Translations under genes and position numbers: made by a program
Part shown: piece by piece, positions 1 through 11,849 of the stretch
How the letters are laid out: every line of letters starts with the position of its first letter
Position numbering within the stretch: the first letter of the stretch is position 1
The notes under the pieces: model-generated
The model's database searches: none
Seen by the model: the letters and a program-made list of their open reading frames with translations, nothing else
What the model was told of the DNA's origin: nothing
Assembly (NCBI GenBank): GCA_028671895.1
Contig: JAPMAC010000231.1
Coordinates: 5,668,001-5,732,000 of the forward strand
DNA: 64,000 nucleotides
Source of the DNA: Oenanthe sinensis
Taxonomy: Eukaryota > Streptophyta > Magnoliopsida > Apiales > Apiaceae
Reading direction: 5' to 3'

Positions 1-1110
1 TAATGATCCTTAGACCTGAAATCATTATATTTTTATACAAGAATTAATATACTTTGATTACATTAAAAGTTACCTTTAATCGGGTGATGATAAAAGTGGA
101 CATTGGGTATATTATGAATCGTATGAGAAATATGAATGATCTAGATGAGATTTAATCCTCCTAATTTTAGGAGTGATATTATTGGCCTCTTGTTTGAGTG
201 AGACTATGAAATGCACGGCCGTGCTCAAATGTTGATTTGATTTTAATAGTCTACTCATCGATCAAGAAAATAAAGATTAAATTATGAAGAGGATGACACG
301 AGACATGCCTTGAGTTTAATCTATAATATCAAGACTAAAGAGATTATATTACATGGAACATTATTCACGAAAGGCTTAATCGAATCACCGATTTATTATT
401 ATTACTTGGGTAGCAATGATGTATTACTAGATGACGCTCATTGTTTACAATTTTAATTAGATATTAAAATTGTTGCCAACGTAATAATAACCTACAGGGT
501 CACACACAAAGAACGCTTGAAGGAGAAATAATTTAAATTATGAATTTAAATTAAATAAGTAATTTATTTTATTTATGATATTAATTAAGTATGACTTAAT
601 TAATTATATAAATTGAATAAATAAATTACTTAAACTAATTCCAAAATTAATAATTAATTAATTAAGTGAGACTTAATTAAATAATTTAGAATTTTGGATT
701 AGTATTAATTATAATTGGATTATAATTAGAAAACTTATTCCTCTCTCTATATAATCTCTTTATGGGTTGATTTAATAAAATAGAGATTTTACAAAAAACC
801 CTAGCCGCTCTGAGAGAGGAGGAAGATAGAGAGAGAAGAAGTTTTCGGGTGCTAGTACACATCAATCCTTCATGAAAAGTGTTCGTGTGGATACCGTAGA
901 GCGTAGATCGCGAGAGCGGGATACGTGGTGATTAAACAAGCTTTGGACCTCCATTAATCTTCCATTAATGAACTGTTAAAGCTTCTAAAGGTATTTATTC
1001 TTTATCTCCGAATTAAATCTTTTGTTTTCGCATGGATCCTGCGGAGGGTTTCGCTATTTTGATTTATTTTTCGCGTTTATTCCGCTGCGTTTGAGTCACG
1101 AAACCCTTCA
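1..1110 (+). repeat. Partial copia LTR, plus orientation, cut by window edge
   Basis: This stretch is recognisably related, in reverse complement, to the long LTR at 8217-9757. Both carry the 'hundred-bp' blocks around the TATA-like and AT-rich region, and the terminal block around the GCTGCGTTT motif and the GGATCC near the end. It therefore reads as an LTR in plus orientation whose left part lies outside the window. It appears to end in CA at 1110 (AAACCCTTCA). A TATA-like TCTATATAAT lies at about 747. The sequence to its right belongs to Sirevirus copy A, so this LTR or its parent element inserted into, or joined onto, copy A. No internal coding region of its own is visible, so solo LTR versus element edge cannot be decided here. 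Confidence 0.6.
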
Positions 1111-1221
1111 GTAGCTATGTGTGTTGAATGTTTCCTATCATTTCAACAAGAAACTCAACTTCTTCCATGAAATTGACAGCTTCTAGGAATAACTTCACTG
1201 TCTTTCTTATAACCTGCATCA

Positions 1222-1223
<2 letters not shown>

Positions 1224-1264
<41 letters not shown>
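1224..1264. repeat. (AT)n microsatellite
   Basis: About 20 uninterrupted AT dinucleotide units. The equivalent place in copy B (about 41985-42000) has only a short TATATC stretch, so the array expanded after the two copies separated. Confidence 0.95.
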
Positions 1265-1267
<3 letters not shown>

Positions 1268-2099
1268 GGTTAAATCTAGTATCTTTAGGGTACCTAATTC
1301 TATGAATTGGTAATCCCTCAAGATGTCTAACAATTCATGTATTAGCTATAAGATAAGATTCTCTAGTATCCACTTGGAAGCTTGCACATAGGCATATCGA
1401 GAATAAAATATATGGTCTTTATGCACTTGAATAAGTAATGAGCTGATCATACCTCTATAGCTTGTCACTTGAGTTCATATACCTGATTTGCCCTGATCAA
1501 ACTTAGTGGTTTGTTTGCCAGAAGTCTTGGCAGGTCTAGAATCTTCCAAATTGCACATCTTCAAAAGATATTTGACTTATATTAATTTTCATCATTCTTT
1601 TGAATTACTTATAATCTAAAAAGAATCGCAATTCTTCCAACATACTCATCTTGTACCTACTCTGCATTAACTTAACAAAAATCTCATGCTAAATTTTCAT
1701 TAGTCAACCCACATATAATAAACTCATGGTATACTTATACATATATTATATTATGTGTGTGTCTTGCATTCTAGAGAGATATGTGTATAAAGACTCTAAT
1801 ACAAAATCTTTTTCAAGTAATTAGCAGTTAGAGTGGCATATCATGTCCTTGACGATTGCTTGATTTCCTACCTTCGTCATAGAGAGCATGTGAGGAGAAT
1901 GATATACAGATTCCAATGGATATGCAATTTCAAAGTTCAGGAGTTGTTGTACATTAACTTTAACTTCTAACTCACCATTCAGGAGTGCATTTGTTCATAC
2001 TCATCTAATAGATATTCATGTTTGAATGCTCAGCAGGCGCTAGGAACATCCTATTGTTAGGTCATCAACTTGTTCAGCCCTAATAGTATCAAGTCTCAT

Positions 2100-2865
2100 C
2101 TTTGGTGCTTGTAGTTAGATCTTGAAAGTCCCGAAGATTCTGTTTCCATTATCGTCGATACCTTCTACTTGATAGTAACCTGTAGCAACCAGTTTAGCTT
2201 TGTATATCGTAACAATGCCAATAATCATCCAGTTTCTGAAAATCCTTATAATACCAAATATTGTCTTGTCTTGTGGTCTGGTTTTCAGCTTCGGTAGATT
2301 CTACCTTCAAACTGATTGAGATCATCTTGCATTTGCAGTCACCCAATATGGATCAATCAGTGTTTCTTAAATCTTCTTTAGGATACCAACTGTAAACAAT
2401 TGTTCTTTCTCGAAGAATAAACATTTACTTTGCATAGCACTTCTAGCCTTTGCTCCAAAATCCAGATCACTAAGAACTACACTCCAGAATTGACTTTTAC
2501 TTCAAACCTTTTGTCTTGGAAGATATGTTCTTGATATATTCCTTTGATCTTCATTGTGTTGAGTATGACTAGTAGATCCTTCTTTTATTTGCTCCCTCTG
2601 ATTTGCTGTTAGAATGTGTTGAAGATCTTTCACCTTATTCAATGGATTCTGTTAAATTCATGAGTTGTGTAGATTCACTACCATTTCCACTAATAGGATC
2701 TGAATCATCATCACTATCATTGTTTCCTTCTGCAACCTTAGTTTCATGATCAGTATCTGAATTTGAATATGAAAAGATGTTAAACTTTAAAGATTCACAA
2801 TATTCATTTATTTGACTGCTTGGGAGCTTGGTGTAATCGAACGATACATTCAGACTTTCAATCAC
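2100..2865 (-). pseudogene. Copy A integrase-linker and RT N-terminal remnant
   Basis: An open piece at 2635-2865 (minus) encodes an acidic linker with the residues SDDDSDPISGNGSES. A matching piece lies in copy B at 43377-43700, where a FLGYS motif typical of the copia integrase C-terminus precedes it. Further down the minus strand, 2210-2100 reads as a broken RT start with KAKLVA followed by VEGID, as in copia RTs. Stops and frame changes separate the pieces, so no functional protein is expected. What the sequence shows is short motif identity and collinearity with copy B; lineage assignment is inferred. Confidence 0.65.
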
Positions 2866-2973
2866 TTTCTAGTTTTCAATCACATACGCCTCATAAGATT
2901 TTGACTCCAATGAGTAGCTGAGGAGAATTGTTCCATGAGCCTTAACTTCCAACTTGCCAAGATACTCATTTAA

Positions 2974-3460
2974 TGTTGGGTTCTGAGGCATAAAACGCAG
3001 CGGATAAACATAAATATAACAAAAAAAATTCGGAACCCAAACTCAGGATCCATGTATAAGATTGGACAGATTATGGTGAAACAGAATTATACCTATTAAG
3101 ATCTTGACTTTCACGAACTCAACAGAGATCCTAGCTTTCACGACTTGTGTCTTCCTCTCGAAAAACACCTCTATGGTATCCACACGAGCACCTTCAAGAA
3201 CGTCTCACGATCTTGACTGCGGAATGGAAGTACTAGCCTCCCTCTTGATAATTCGAGTTAATGTTTCTACCTCCTTGTTGCTGCCCCCTCTAGGGTTTTA
3301 TTTATCAAAAACGTAATGGCCTCTTAACCCTTCATTATCTATTTATAATGGCTGATTAATAGGCCCATAACAGCAAAACCTAACCCATGTAGGTATAGGA
3401 TTAAATAATAAAACGAATTTTTATTATTTAATTAATAACTAAGTCATACTTAATTATTAT
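2974..3460 (-). repeat. Truncated 3' LTR of minus-strand copia
   Basis: Nearly identical to 8217-8703, the promoter-distal part of the 5' LTR. The match ends abruptly after the TTATTATGGG block at 3460-3463, where an inverted copy of the LTR's own sequence begins. A minus-strand TATAAATA box falls within it near 3340. Confidence 0.9.
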
Positions 3461-3500
3461 GGGTTAGGTTTTGCTGTTATGGGCCTATTAATCAGCCATT
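3347..3500. repeat. 40-bp perfect inverted repeat at the LTR/RT junction
   Basis: Arm 1 (3347-3386) and arm 2 (3461-3500) are exact reverse complements over 40 bases with a 74-base spacer. Arm 1 is normal LTR sequence, also present at about 8590-8630. Arm 2 is a misplaced inverted copy that replaces the remaining LTR and the 3' half of pol. Confidence 0.95.
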
Positions 3501-3551
3501 ATTTAATTTACATATCTTGCTAACATTCCTTGGATGGACAAAACATTCAGG

Positions 3552-4461
3552 TTATGTCATGTACACATCCACGTCCTCTTCAAGGCTTTCATTAAGGAAG
3601 GCTGTTTTGACATCCATTTGCCAGATTTCATAATCATGGAATGCTGCAATAGCAAGCAAAATCCTTATGGACTTGACCATAGCCACTGGTGAGAAAGTTT
3701 CATCATAGTCAATACCATGAATTTGTTTGAAACCTTTTGCAACCAGCCTTGCTTTATAGGTCTGAACATTTCCATCCATGTCAGTTTTCTTCTTGAAAAC
3801 CCATTTGCACCCTATGAGTTTTACCCCTTCAGGTGGATCAACCAAAGTCCATACTTGGTTTTCGTACATGGAATCCATCTCGGATTTCATGGCTTCTAGC
3901 CATCTCTTAGATTCTGGACTGTTCATAGCATCTTGGTATGTGAGATGCTCATCTTCATCTATGAGCATTAAATCCATATCTCTCTGGCTCATGGCGAATT
4001 CTACCTGTTCTACGAACAACCTGTGTTTGTTGAGCATTATCATTATCCTGCTCTTGTTCCACTTCAGGTTCAATGCTATTTTGTGGTTCTTGATCTTCAT
4101 CGAGGTCTATAGTTCTCCCACTGTTTTTTTTGGAAACAAAATCTTTTTCCATGAAAACAGCATTTCGAGCAATAAATACTTTCTGCTCAGAAGGACTATA
4201 AAAATAATACGCCTTTGTTTCATTAGGGTATCCCACAAAATTGCACTCTTCAGATTTAGGTCCAAGCTTGTCAGATACTTGACGCTTCACAAACGCCTTG
4301 CATCCCCAAACTTTCATAAAGCTCATGCATGACCGTTTCTTCTCCCATATCTCATATGGAGTCTTTTGAACCTTCTTAGTAGGAACACGGTTAAGTGTGA
4401 AAGCCGCTGTTTCTAGAGCGTAACCCCAGAAACTAATTGGAAGATCTGCATGACTCATCAT
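3552..4461 (-). pseudogene. Copia integrase C-terminus and RT N-terminal fragment
   Basis: Two overlapping minus-strand reading frames are involved. 4461-3955 encodes the post-core integrase region, with KVWGCKAFVK and a VGYPNETKAYYFY block, then an acidic Gln/Glu-rich linker. 4100-3552 carries the RT start (EAMKSEMDSMYENQVW, GCKWVFKKK, KARLVAKGF, QMDVKTAFLN), so a frameshift lies in the overlap. The RT stops just after the first catalytic region; the YVDD box, thumb and RNase H are absent. A stop also separates it from the upstream integrase core. It is part of a dead element, and the reading is based on copia pol motifs. Confidence 0.85.
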
Positions 4462-4464
4462 CGA

Positions 4465-4985
4465 TCACACCATGTCCAACAAGGTGCGATTTCTCCTTTC
4501 TGAAACTCCATTCCATTGAGGTGTACCTGGCGGAGTGAGTTGTGATACAATACCACACTCCTTTAAATAATCTTTAAATTCTGTGCTCAAGTATTCTCCT
4601 CCACGATCAGATCGTAAGATTTTAATACTTGCACCTCCGCCAATTTGCTTCTCTACTTCAGCCTTGTATTCTTTAAACTTTTCAAAAGAATCAGATTTAT
4701 TCTTCATAAGATATACATATCCATATCTACTGAAATCATCAGTAAATGTTATGAAGTAGTAGTAGCCTCCTCTAGCCATCACACGCATTGGGCCACATAC
4801 ATCACTGTGTATTAGCTCTAGACGTTCGGTGGCCCTTTGACCCTTACAGTGAAAGGGGCTTTAGTCATTTTACCAAGCAAACAAGATTCGCATTCTTGGT
4901 ATGATTCAAAATCAAACTTATCCAAGTATCCATCCTTATGTAATTTGGATATGCGTTTCTCATTTATATGGCCTAGACGACAATG
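4465..4985 (-). pseudogene. Copia integrase zinc-binding and catalytic core, frameshifted
   Basis: On the minus strand the segment after 4985 shows the pre-integrase HHCC region (a GHINEKRISKL-like block, then CESCLLGKM). A frameshift near 4850 follows, then an open core at 4788-4465. The core has the retroviral-type DDE residues: Asp in TFTDDFSRYG, Asp in LRSDRGGEYLS and Glu in GVSERRNRT. Integrase would join element cDNA to host DNA. Here the core is split from gag-protease by a stop at 4986 and from RT by another near 4462, so it cannot be made as part of one polyprotein. Confidence 0.85.
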
Positions 4986-6305
4986 CTAGAGGTATGTTTG
5001 ATTTGAGTCATTAACTTTAAGTCGTTTATTTTCTATATTATAGACAGGATTATCTAAGTCAAGAACATATAAACCATTAAACAAACGCGCAACACCATAG
5101 GTTAAATCATTCAAAGCAAAAGAGCAACAATTGTTCTTTATCGTAAACGAAAAACGTTTCTTGTCCAAACAAGAAACAGAAATAATGGTTCTGCGAATCG
5201 CAGGCACGTAAAAACAATTCTCCAGTTCTAAAACTAGCCCTGAGGGCAAAGATAAATAATAGGTTCCTACAGCTAAAGCAGTAACTCTTGCTCCATTGCC
5301 AACTCGTAGGTCCACTTCTCCTTTAGCCAATGTCCTACTTCCTTGCATTTCCTGCACATTTATACAAATGTGAGTAGCACATCCAGTATCCAATACCCAA
5401 GATGTAGAAATAGACAGATTGACTTCTATAACATATATACCTGAAGTAGAAGCTTGCTCAGCCCTCTTCTTCTTCAGATCCTCCAAGTAAACTGAACAGT
5501 TTCTCTTCCAGTGACCAGTTTTCTTATAGTAGTGACATTCACCCTTAGCGACCCCACCTTTAGGCTTTAAAGCCTGTTTAGGACATGACTTTGGCTTGGG
5601 TGTAGAATCAGATCCTGTCTTCTTCTTACCCTTCCACTTTCCTTTCCCTTTGGCCTTACCTTTATTGCCCATCATCAGTATGGGAGCAGGTTCAGCCGTC
5701 TTCATGTTAGTCTCATATGTCCTCAACATAACCAACAATTCAGTAGGTGTTTTGTCAAATTCATTCATATTGTAGTTTATAACAAACTGAGTGAATTTGT
5801 TGTTCAAAGAATTCATGATTAGGTCAATATCAATTTCCTGAATAATCGGGAAACCCAAAGTTTCAAGGTACTCAATGTAACCAATCATCTTCAGAAAATG
5901 TGGGCCAACTGGTTCACTTGCCCCTTGTTTGCAATTAAAGAGTGACTTACTCGTGTTGAACCTTTCCTGATGAGTTTGGCTTGCAAACATGCTTTGCAAG
6001 TGCTCATTGATAGTATATGCATCCATATGCACATGATATCTTTGAAGCTCAACACTCATACTTGCCAACATAAGACATGCAACATCATTTGCATCATTCT
6101 CATCCTTTGTGTGGGCCGCTCGTTCCTCAATAGTAGTGCCCTCAGGAAGGGGACCTGCCGGAGGAATATCAATGACATGAAACTTGCGCTCCTGTCTGAG
6201 GACGATCCTCAAATTCCTCTGCCAGTCTAGGAAGTTGTTTCCTCCTGTCAGCTTATCTTTCTCAAGGACTGATCGTACGGATAGTGTGTTTGTGTTGTTT
6301 GCCAT
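4986..6305 (-). CDS. Copia gag-protease ORF (439 aa) of a disabled element
   Basis: ATG at 6305 starts a 439-residue ORF. Residues about 15-210 form the copia-type gag (LTGGNNFLDWQRNLRIVL start, later NTSKSLFNCKQG). A basic Lys/Gly-rich stretch follows near 212-245. The zinc knuckle near 257-270 reads CHYYKKTGHWKRNC: the second Cys of the CCHC motif is Tyr, one G-to-A change away. An aspartic protease active site DTGCATH lies near 307. The ORF ends in a stop at the protease/integrase border. Gag should package element RNA and protease should mature the polyprotein; the lost Cys and the downstream breaks argue that the element is inactive. It is preceded by an unusually long 1.9 kb leader. Confidence 0.85.
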   Translation of the reverse strand: MANNTNTLSVRSVLEKDKLTGGNNFLDWQRNLRIVLRQERKFHVIDIPPAGPLPEGTTIEERAAHTKDENDANDVACLMLASMSVELQRYHVHMDAYTINEHLQSMFASQTHQERFNTSKSLFNCKQGASEPVGPHFLKMIGYIEYLETLGFPIIQEIDIDLIMNSLNNKFTQFVINYNMNEFDKTPTELLVMLRTYETNMKTAEPAPILMMGNKGKAKGKGKWKGKKKTGSDSTPKPKSCPKQALKPKGGVAKGECHYYKKTGHWKRNCSVYLEDLKKKRAEQASTSGIYVIEVNLSISTSWVLDTGCATHICINVQEMQGSRTLAKGEVDLRVGNGARVTALAVGTYYLSLPSGLVLELENCFYVPAIRRTIISVSCLDKKRFSFTIKNNCCSFALNDLTYGVARLFNGLYVLDLDNPVYNIENKRLKVNDSNQTYL

Positions 6306-8216
6306 TACTTAGTATCTACAATGATTACAGCACAAAATAAACATTAGATTGTCTGAGTTATTTATTATGTTCAAATGATTATGATATATTCATAATATAT
6401 CTCCCACTATTTTTATCAAATTAATAGCCATTACTATCAATTTGAAAAGTATATCCCATAATTCTTTCTAGTGAGCCAAGATCCATATTTCGTCATGTCC
6501 TAAGTCAACCACTGGAAGTCCTTAAAAAATAATTATTTAGGTAGACAACAGTTGTCAATTATATCATATATAATTCTTGGATAGTTTGGTGAACAACGAT
6601 TGATCTTATCTATCTAATAGACTTTTAACCAAACTCTATGCTTCTAAGTTCATAATGGTTGAATATAACCGTTTATTTTCACCTTATTATGACGACTCAG
6701 TTAAGTTAGACCCAATGATACAACGGCCGAATATAACCGTTTATATTCGTCGCATCTCACCACGATAGATAGGAGTCCCCTGCCACTGACAGTCCTTCCC
6801 CTAATCGATCAAGGATTCGATGAGTGTTCATTCATTGGAAAGCATCCGAGTAAAACTTAATATTTTGTTAAGGGGTTTAGAAAATTTATGACGATCATGA
6901 TCACATCATGAAGAGATCCTCAATTTTTCCTTGAACCAAATATTTCAAATTTACATCTTAAATTGTTTATTTCCCAGGTAGATGGAGGATACCAATGGTC
7001 ACACTTAAAACCCATCAACCTTACGAATACGCATATCCGCTTTTGTCAGAAAATCCCAGTTATAGATATCAAAAATCCATATTTAATTCCGTGTTTTAAA
7101 ATCCATATTTCATAAACACAAGAATCTCATGATCGTTTGTTAATTTTAAAATTTTAAATCGTTACAGATTTTATCTTGTTTAGCATGGCATGGGTGACGT
7201 ATCTAATACATGCATACATCATTAATCTAATTAAAGCATGCATCTTCTACTCTACACATACATTCCATATAACATATGTAAAGAGCGTGAAAGTAAACGT
7301 GCAATGGTTATGGCCCAATCCTATGTGATCTTTTCAAGCTAATGAAAAGACCAATGTCAATCTATGGGGTAATAAGTAACTATTACATATGTCTTCTCTA
7401 TTGCTTCCATTGACTCCTTAGCCTCCATGGATTGCCTCCTTGTTCCCCTTATCCTTCTTGGATGTTACATTAATAACTATACTAATGAACTTACAAAAGA
7501 ACTCGAGTTACATTCGAGATAAACAATTACAAATAGAAAACGACATGCAAGTCGTATTTATTACAAACCAAAAGAATAAACCATTACAACTAGGGTCTGA
7601 AGGCCATAACCATGCACCATGCTCAATTACACAAAAAGAACATGAAAAATATTGCGGGGGTCCGGGGTGGCAGCCCTGGGCGGGGTCCGGGACGGCATCC
7701 CCGGGCGGGGTCTGGGGCGGCAGCCCCCAGTTGGGGTCGAGCTGCCAGGTCAGCTTGGAATTTTTTTTTCCCGAAGACCAGTCCTATTCAGAAATCATCA
7801 ATTTCTGAACTACAGATCATATCTGTTGGTCTTTTCCCCACTGCATCATATACAGTTTTAGAAGCATGTATCATATACATACTGATCATATCCCAGTTAA
7901 CAAATCATGTCCAACGCAATCTGTCCACCAGTTTATATCACTATACAAACTGACCCACATGCATAATATACAAATCGCAATATGGCAGAACATTAACATG
8001 CTAGTATCATCATATATATACTCATCATATGAATAACCAGATACACATTACATGACAGTTTTAATCATATATCAACATGACAACATTCATATTAAATCTC
8101 ACACATAGGCAGTATCAAAATACATGCATGGCAGATTATATACATACTGGAATATATTGAAAAACTGTTAAACACGTAACCAAATCAATCCCTTATACAC
8201 GTAGCTCTGATACCAT
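6306..8216 (-). other. Long untranslated leader and primer-binding site of minus-strand copia
   Basis: About 1.9 kb lies between the 5' LTR and gag with no convincing coding region. Seen within it: the primer-binding site (minus strand TGGTATCAGAGC, 8204-8215), which is complementary to the 3' end of initiator Met tRNA; a GC-rich 25-bp triple repeat (7657-7731); and a repeated GAATATAACCGTTTAT motif at about 6660 and 6729. Copia leaders are usually much shorter, so part of this may be intron-like or inserted sequence. Confidence 0.6.
7657..7731. repeat. GC-rich 25-bp tandem repeat, three units
   Basis: Units 7657-7681, 7682-7706 and 7707-7731 share the core GGGGTCCGGGGCGGCAGCCC with a few substitutions. 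The tract is far more GC-rich than everything around it. Confidence 0.9.
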
Positions 8217-9757
8217 TGTTGGGTTCCGAGGCATAAAACGCAGCGGATAAACGTAAATATAACAAAAAAAATTCGGAACCCAAACTCAGGATCCATGTAT
8301 AAGATTGGACAGATTATGATGAAACAGAATTATACCTATTAAGATCTTCACTTTCACGAACTCAACAGAGATCCTAGCTTTCACGACTTATGTCTTCCTC
8401 TCGAAAAACACCTATATGGTATCCACACGAGCACCTTCAAGAACGTCTCACGATCTTGACTGCGGAATGGAAGTACTAGCCTCCCTCTTGATAATTCGAG
8501 TTAATGTTTCTACCTCCTTGTTGTTCCCCCCTCTAGGGTTTTATTTATCAAAAACGTAATGGCCTCTTAACCCTTCATTATCTATTTATAATGGCTGATT
8601 AATAGGCCCATAACAGCAAAACCTAACCCATGTAGGTATAAGATTAAATAATAAAATGAATTTCTATTATTTAATTAATAACTAAGTCATACTTAATTAT
8701 TATGGGCAGAAATACTCCTCTAATTTGAATTTATATTATCTCAATTAATTAAGTATCACTTAATTAATATAATAAAATTCAAATAATCATCAATTAATTT
8801 AAATTAACTATTCCTCTAAATGCTCCATGCGTGTGACCCTCTAGGCTATTATCTAATTGGCAATAATTTTATTCTCCAATAAAATTATAAACAATGAGCG
8901 GTATCTAGTAATACATCATTGCTACCCAATTAAACAATAATTAAATCGTGATTCGATAAAACCTTTCGTGATTAATGTTTCCGTGTAATATAATCCCTTT
9001 AACTATATATATTATAGATTAAACTCGAGGCATGTATTTATTCATCCTCTTCAACATTTAATCCGGGTTTACTTGATCCATGAGTAGACTATGAAAAACA
9101 AATCATTATTTGAGCACGGCCATGCATTTTATAGTCTCACTCAATCAAGAGGCCAATAATAGCTCTCCTAATTATAGGAGGGTTAAATCCTTTATCTATC
9201 ATTCATATTTCTCATACGACTCATGATATACCCGATGTCCACTTTTATCATCACTCGGTCAAAGGTAACTTTTAAATTAGTCAAAGTATATTAATCCTCG
9301 TATAGAAATATAATGATCTCAAGTCAAAGGATCATTACACCATTATCACTGTGAGTCTTTCTTATGACTTTATTAAACATGAAGAATCTCACTATGGGTT
9401 TGTCCAGTACCATGTACTCCTACATGTACCTATGTATTGACTTTAGTATCCCTATACTTATAACCAATGAGATGTGGTTATCTATCAAACAACATACTAG
9501 TCTATTTATGTATTATTATTGTCCTATAATAGTAATACTCGACTAGGGACCTTTAAGAATATGATATATTATATAATCTCAAGTTCAAGTCATGTACTTA
9601 AACTATACAATGTGTATCCTGATTCTAAGGACATTTATTATGCTAACAAATATATCGCAGTAATTAAAGTCATAATAAATACGTTTATTGAATAATCAAA
9701 TGACATAAAGGTCTATTAAAAGAAACAATGTATTACCTCTAGGGCACCTACACCAAT
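8217..9757 (-). repeat. 5' LTR of minus-strand copia
   Basis: About 1.54 kb. On the minus strand it starts near the GGTGTAGGTGCCC block (9755-9740) and ends ...GAACCCAACA at 8217, next to the Met-tRNA primer site. A minus-strand TATAAATA box at 8583-8590 is a good candidate promoter. The lower 487 bp are duplicated in the truncated 3' LTR. The whole is related to the plus-oriented LTR at 1-1110. Confidence 0.85.
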
Positions 9758-9929
9758 ATTTAAATCTTCAATAAATATCAATTTCCTCTAAACACATGAA
9801 AGAGTTTTAGTGTTTGCTTCTGGTTGGCTATTATCTCATTTGATTTCTTTTCATGATGTTGTTGATTAAAGCAACATGTTGTATTAATTGCTTCAGCTTC
9901 AAAGTACCTTTGTAAGTGCATAATTCATA

Positions 9930-9990
9930 TAGAAATTCGTTCACGAAATTCAGTTCCATTATCTAGCTTCAAATTTCTCACAACATATTT
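9930..9990 (-). pseudogene. Copy A integrase catalytic-motif remnant
   Basis: Minus strand reads VRNLKLDNGTEFRE, the second Asp region of a copia integrase. The same place in copy B (about 43850-43900) reads VRTLKSDNGTEFRE, followed by a stop. Surrounding sequence has no open frame. Confidence 0.6.
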
Positions 9991-11849
9991 TTATTCCAAC
10001 TTGATGTACCTGATGTGATCAATCCCCATATGTGATACATTATCTGTTGAATGCACAAACATCACCAAATTGTAAATAGGGTTGTCATGCATCAACCACC
10101 ACTAAGCATATTTCTTCCATGACATAATTTGCTTCAGTGTGATTTTTTTATTCAGTTCCCTATACGACATACTTCAAAATGTCCTTCTGGATAGAATTCT
10201 ATATGAAGAAATCCTCTCACCAATTTCTTCTTTATCGGAGAATCCATTGTCTTGATTAACAAGTGTGAGAGCTTAATATGTCATAACTAACTCTTTACTG
10301 ATGAAGCTTTACTAAGAAACTCATTTCACATTTGCATACACACTCTATGTCAGCTACGAACAAATTTCCTCACTCCCTGTTAAGAGAGCTTCCATCTTTC
10401 TTGCTTGAGATCAAACACTTTTTCTTTTTAATGCTTTTCCATAAAAAAAAACCTTAACAAAGAATTCCCTAGTGCCCTGTAGATAGTGCTTAAGTCGTCG
10501 ACAAGAAAGATGCTTCCAATGATGACAATTCCAAAATCATGATAGCCAAATCCTTTGTACATCTTTTGTTGTCATCTTCAAAGGTTACCATTGGATATGC
10601 TTTCTCAACCATTTGTGATAGTAGAACCCTAATGCTAGTCATATGTCACGAATACACATAACTTTTGCCTCTTGTTACATTCTCTGCAATCATAAAAGAT
10701 TAAGCTTCTTGGTACTCAACTTTAATTGAGTCCGGATGGGTTAGAGATTTTACTTTCAATAGTTGTAACAACAACTTCAACCTTACTATGCACAAACTTA
10801 TCTTTGACTGACCACTTCTCATGTAGTAGCCTTGACAGGGTAGTCTTTTAGGCTATGAGGTTAGTGATTCCAACTTAACTTAAGATGAACTAGTAGTATT
10901 TACCCTATTGTGATTCTTATACATGCTCTGCCTAAGATTATGCAAGTCCTAAGATATCATTTACAAATTTAAACGAACAAGCATGAAAATATGAACACAA
11001 GGTAAACATTCAGCTTTAATGCATTATAGATAAGAATTATGCAATTCAGGCATGTTATGCATATTAGAGAAATTAAGTATTATTTACTTTAATCATTTTA
11101 CACAAGTGTAACAGATGTCCAGCAGATTTACAGATATTCAATAATTTTCTAAAAGCACATGGAATAGAAGAACTAATAAATTAATTACTAATTCTGTCTA
11201 ATCCATTTCTGTTGTTGTCTAACATTTTAACTATCTCTAATTACCTAAGTCAGTTTTAGATTAAGTCTTGAATCTACAAATTTTACTGACTACTTAGATA
11301 ATTCTACCATCTTTTAATCTACTACTCCTTAACAAGCAATACATGAAATGATATGACATTTAAGTGCAACTATGTGAGTGGGAGCAAATCATATGAAAAT
11401 AAGCACATGAACAATTTAAAGAATATGCAGAATATTTGAATAAAACATTATAAGCAATATCAAATTCCACATACACTTATCAAGTCATTTATCACAATAA
11501 GAACAAATGTAAAATATATGATCTATGACATGTTCGTCCATTAGCAATTTTTACAACATTAGCAGAGGTATTAAATCACATAAGATTAAAATCAAGTTTT
11601 AGCAAATGTTCATGGATACACTTAACCGTCTAGAACAACATATATAATTCTAGATATTCATTTTACTGCATAGAAAATAAAGTATGAAATTACTAACTTT
11701 AACTCATAAGTCCTAGCATGCAATATCTTATTCTTAGCAACCAATTAAGCATTTAAGTCCTAAGATGCTAACATGCTGACATAAAGTAAATACATTTGAG
11801 TACCTAATAATCATACAGTTCTGAATTAGATAAAAATATACTAGTTAGA

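Larger units (their letters stand above)
2974..9757 (-). mobile_element. Ty1/copia retrotransposon, minus strand, 3'-truncated, inserted into copy A
   Basis: The 5' LTR is 8217-9757 (about 1.54 kb), followed on the minus strand by one base and a primer-binding site matching initiator Met tRNA (TGGTATCAGAGC, plus-strand 8204-8215). A 1.9 kb leader comes next, then gag-protease (4986-6305), integrase and the start of reverse transcriptase (to 3552). The 3' LTR survives only as about 487 bp (2974-3460). The rest of RT, RNase H, the polypurine tract and two-thirds of the 3' LTR are deleted, and a perfect inverted repeat marks the junction. The flanks carry ATTTAA on both sides (2968-2973 and 9758-9763), a plausible target duplication, because the uninterrupted copy B sequence is continuous at this point. 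The outer end at 9755-9757 is uncertain by two bases. Confidence 0.85.

Noticed and set aside
3778..4332. 184-residue plus-strand open frame
   Set aside because: Antisense to clear copia integrase/RT sequence on the minus strand.
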